Shown: piece by piece, positions 61,501 through 64,000 of the stretch
Numbering within the stretch: position 1 is the stretch's first letter
How the letters are laid out: each line of letters starts with the position of its first letter
Assembly: GCA_033398695.1 (NCBI GenBank)
Contig: CM065802.1
Coordinates: 164,853,965-164,917,964 of the forward strand
Direction: 5' to 3'
From: Orobanche coerulescens
Taxonomy: Eukaryota > Streptophyta > Magnoliopsida > Lamiales > Orobanchaceae
DNA length: 64,000 nt
Program-made: the position numbers and the translations under genes
Notes under the pieces: generated by a model
Databases searched by the model: none
What the model was told of the DNA's origin: nothing
What the model saw: only the letters and a program-made list of their open reading frames with translations

Positions 61501-64000
61501 TCTCAAATCTTCCCCTCAAAATGAAAGACTTACTTTATTATATAACAAAAAATGACATCAATTATGCGATTTGGAATCTCATTACAAGTCTTCATACTTT
61601 GATATATAAAAATACACCTCACATGTTAGGTAGTAACATGGAAGGTGAGGAGAAAGTCACTGATCTTCCATAGTTTATATCTATTGACCTCATCGAAACA
61701 TGCGCTGAAAGTAGATGTGTACACATGTAGATTCCTTCTGGACTGATCTGCATTAGCGTGCGCTATCTTTAGGCTTTAGCGTGTGCTTAATGCCATTAAA
61801 TTGAGTATGCACATGCACGTCGAATGATGCCAACCACCAGACCCACAGGTCTTGCGTGCGCTAATCTTCACCTTTAACATGCGCTAATCTTGCATACTAG
61901 CGTGCTCTTCGGGTTTCGGTGATAAAAATGAGTTACGCAGCGGAAAATAAACCGGTCCAACCGAATAAAACCAAACCCCAAAAACGGACCGATCAAGTAT
62001 CGTATAAACGAATATAAATAACGAGAATGATAATCAAAGAATACTTACCCTCATAGTCCTTTGATAATATAATCTTCGAATGAAAAACCCGAACAACATT
62101 TTTTCGGTTACCGACACGAACACGAGTCCAATTCGTTGTAGCTTGTTGAATGATCCAACACCAAAAATGCCGAATGTCTCTACGTCACACTCATCGGATA
62201 TTGATCGGAAAAATAGTATGTCAATTCGTTCTCAAAGAACACGGCTAGGAATCGACACAATATTTTTCTTCTCTCCTCTTCTTCCTTTTCTTTCTCTCAA
62301 AGATGAACAAGACTTGAAGAAAAATTTCTTCTCCCTCTTCACATGAATCTCGAGGCTGGAGCACACATTTTGTGTGTGTGTGTGTTTTGCTTTCTCAAAT
62401 CTTCCCCTAAAAATGAAAGACTTTCTTTATTATATAACAAAAAATGAGATCAATTATGAGATTTGGAATCTCATTACAAGTCTTCATACTTTGCTATATA
62501 AAAATACACCTCACATGTTAGGTAGTAACATGGAAGGTGAGGAGAAAGTCATTGATCTTCCATAGTAAATATCTATTGACCTCATCGAAACATGCGCTGA
62601 AAGTAGCTGTGTACACATGTAGATTCCTTCTGGACTGATCTACATTAGCGTGCGCTATCTTTAGGCTTTAGCATGCGCTAAATGCCATTAAATTGAGTAT
62701 GCACATGCACGTCGAATGATGCCGACCACCAGACCCACAGGTCTTGTGTGCGCTAATCTTCACCTTTAACATGCGCTAATCTTGCATACTAGCGTGCTCT
62801 TTGGGTTTCGGTGATAAAAATGAGTTACGCAGTGGAAAATAAACCGGTCCAACCAAATAAAACCAAACCCCAAAAACGGACCGATCAAGTATCGTATAAA
62901 CGAATATAAATAACGAAAATGATAATCAAAGAATACTTACCCTCATAGTCCTTTGATAATATAATCTTCGAGGGAAAAACCCGAACAACATTTTTTCGGT
63001 TACCGACACGAACACGAGTCCAATTTGTTGTAGCTTGTTGAATGATCCAACACCAAAAATGTCGAATGTCTCTACGTCACACTCATCGGATATTGATCGG
63101 AAAAATAGTATGTCAATTCGTTCTCAAAGAAAACGGCTAGGAATCGACACAATATTTTTCTTCTATCCTCTTCTTCCTTTTCTTTTTCTCAAAGATGAAC
63201 AAGACTTGAAGAAAAATTTCTTCTCCCTCTTCACATGAATCTCGAGGCTGGAGCACACCTTTTCTGTGTGTGTTTTGCTTTCTCAAATCTAACCCTCAAA
63301 ATGAAAGAGTTACTTTATTATATAACAAAAAATGAGATCAATTATGCGATTTGGAATCTCATTACAAGTCTTCATACTTTGCTATATAAAAATACACCTC
63401 ACATGTTAGGTAGTAACATGGAAGGTGAGGAGAAAGTCACTGATCTTTCATAGTAAATATCTATTGACCTCATCGAAACATGCGCTGAAAGTAGCTGCGT
63501 ACATATGTAGATACCTTCTGGACTGATCTACATTAGAGTGCGCTATCTTTAGGCTTTAGCGTGCGCTAAATGCCATTAAATTGAGTACGCACATGCACGT
63601 CGAATGTTGCCGACCACCAGACCCACAGGTCTTGCGTGCGCTAATCTTCACCTTTAGCATGCGTTAATCTTGCATACTAGCGTGCTCTTTGGGTTTCGGT
63701 GATAAAAATGAGTTACGCAGCGAAAAATAAACCGGTGCAACCGAATAAAACCAAACCCCAAAAACGGACCGATCAAGTATCGTATAACCGAATAGAAATA
63801 ATGAGAATGATAATCAAAGAATACTTACCCTCATAGTCCTTTGATAATATAATCTTCGAAGGAAAAACCCGAACAACATTTTTCGATTCTGAAACCACGA
63901 ACACGAGTCCAATTCGTTGTAGCTTGTTGAATGATCCAACACCAAAAATGCTGAATGTCTCTACGTCACACTCATCGTATATTGATCGGAAAAATAGTAT
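58598..64000. repeat. Higher-order dimer H-I, three tandem copies
   Basis: H monomers (58598, 60363, 62130) share CCCCTAAAAATGAAAGACTTTC and extra GT units. I monomers (59475, 61255, 63035) share AAAGAAAACGGCTAG and TTTTTCTCAAAG. The first two I copies also share AATGACATCAATTATGCG and CCATAGTTTATATC. The first H monomer has a 15-bp loss at about 59287 that removes the LTR-like CGGAAAATAAACCGG. Confidence 0.8.

Larger units (their letters stand above)
36763..64000. repeat. Satellite array block 4, 30 anchored monomers
   Basis: This is an uninterrupted head-to-tail array with anchors from 37520 to 63235 at 877-894 bp spacing, continuing past the window end. Monomer variants recur in patterned order. 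Diagnostic variants include: an A-type with CTTTCACAAATC and a missing ACTT in GACTTACTTT; a B-type with CACCATTTGTG and AAAATACCGAATG; a C-type with GATCGTAAAAATAATATG; and a D-type with extra GT units. No insertion or gene interrupts it. Two small open frames (about 67 and 72 codons) recur per monomer and are judged non-genic. Confidence 0.97.

Noticed and set aside
36758..64000. CRISPR-like or bacterial repeat array
   Set aside because: The unit is 888 bp with no short repeat/spacer alternation, and the context is plant retroelements.

Overview
The window is repetitive nuclear DNA of a flowering plant. The only protein-coding material I recognise is LTR-retrotransposon code, all of it broken. 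There is no ordinary host gene, rRNA, tRNA or CRISPR array. The species cannot be named from the sequence; both retroelement types (Ty1/copia and chromodomain Ty3/gypsy) and tRNA-iMet-type primer sites are typical of plants.

Layout. A tandem satellite with a monomer of about 888 bp (observed spacing 877-894) forms the matrix: 1-2869, 10129-12275, 22555-27145 and 36758-64000, about 42 monomers in all. Three large insertions split it. (1) 2870-10118 is a 5'-truncated Copia element on the minus strand. (2) 12276-22554 is a complete-length 10.3-kb Gypsy element on the minus strand, with 2.66-kb LTRs and a 5-bp target duplication AATTT. (3) 27146-36757 is a full-length 9.6-kb Copia element on the minus strand, with ~2.0-kb LTRs and target duplication ATTAC. 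Copies 1 and 3 are not independent insertions. About 10.1 kb (1-10118 and about 24270-34398), including the flanking satellite monomers, is a recent segmental duplication. Copy 1 later lost its 5' LTR at a junction with a short GC hairpin and 10 bp of filler.

Both Copia copies keep the order GAG-PR-INT-RT-RNaseH, but all three integrase catalytic acidic residues are replaced and several frameshifts and stops are present. The Gypsy has GAG-PR-RT-RH-INT-chromodomain. Its LTRs are nearly identical (young), yet its coding region is full of one-base frame changes. By-eye LTR comparison suggests the order: Copia insertion (LTRs differ by about 2-5%), then the 10-kb duplication (about 0.5%), with the Gypsy insertion also recent (about 0.3% substitutions).

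The most interesting observation is that about half of each satellite monomer is colinear with the terminal ~440 bp of the Copia LTR inserted in it (same block order, nearly the same spacing, including the LTR end itself). The satellite therefore appears to be born from a related LTR. The long right-hand array has higher-order structure (alternating dimers and chimeric monomers) from repeated unequal exchange. Many differences between otherwise near-identical copies are small patches at CAG/CTG/CCG trinucleotides. This looks like read-consensus error at methylated CHG sites, and some frameshifts here may be artefacts.
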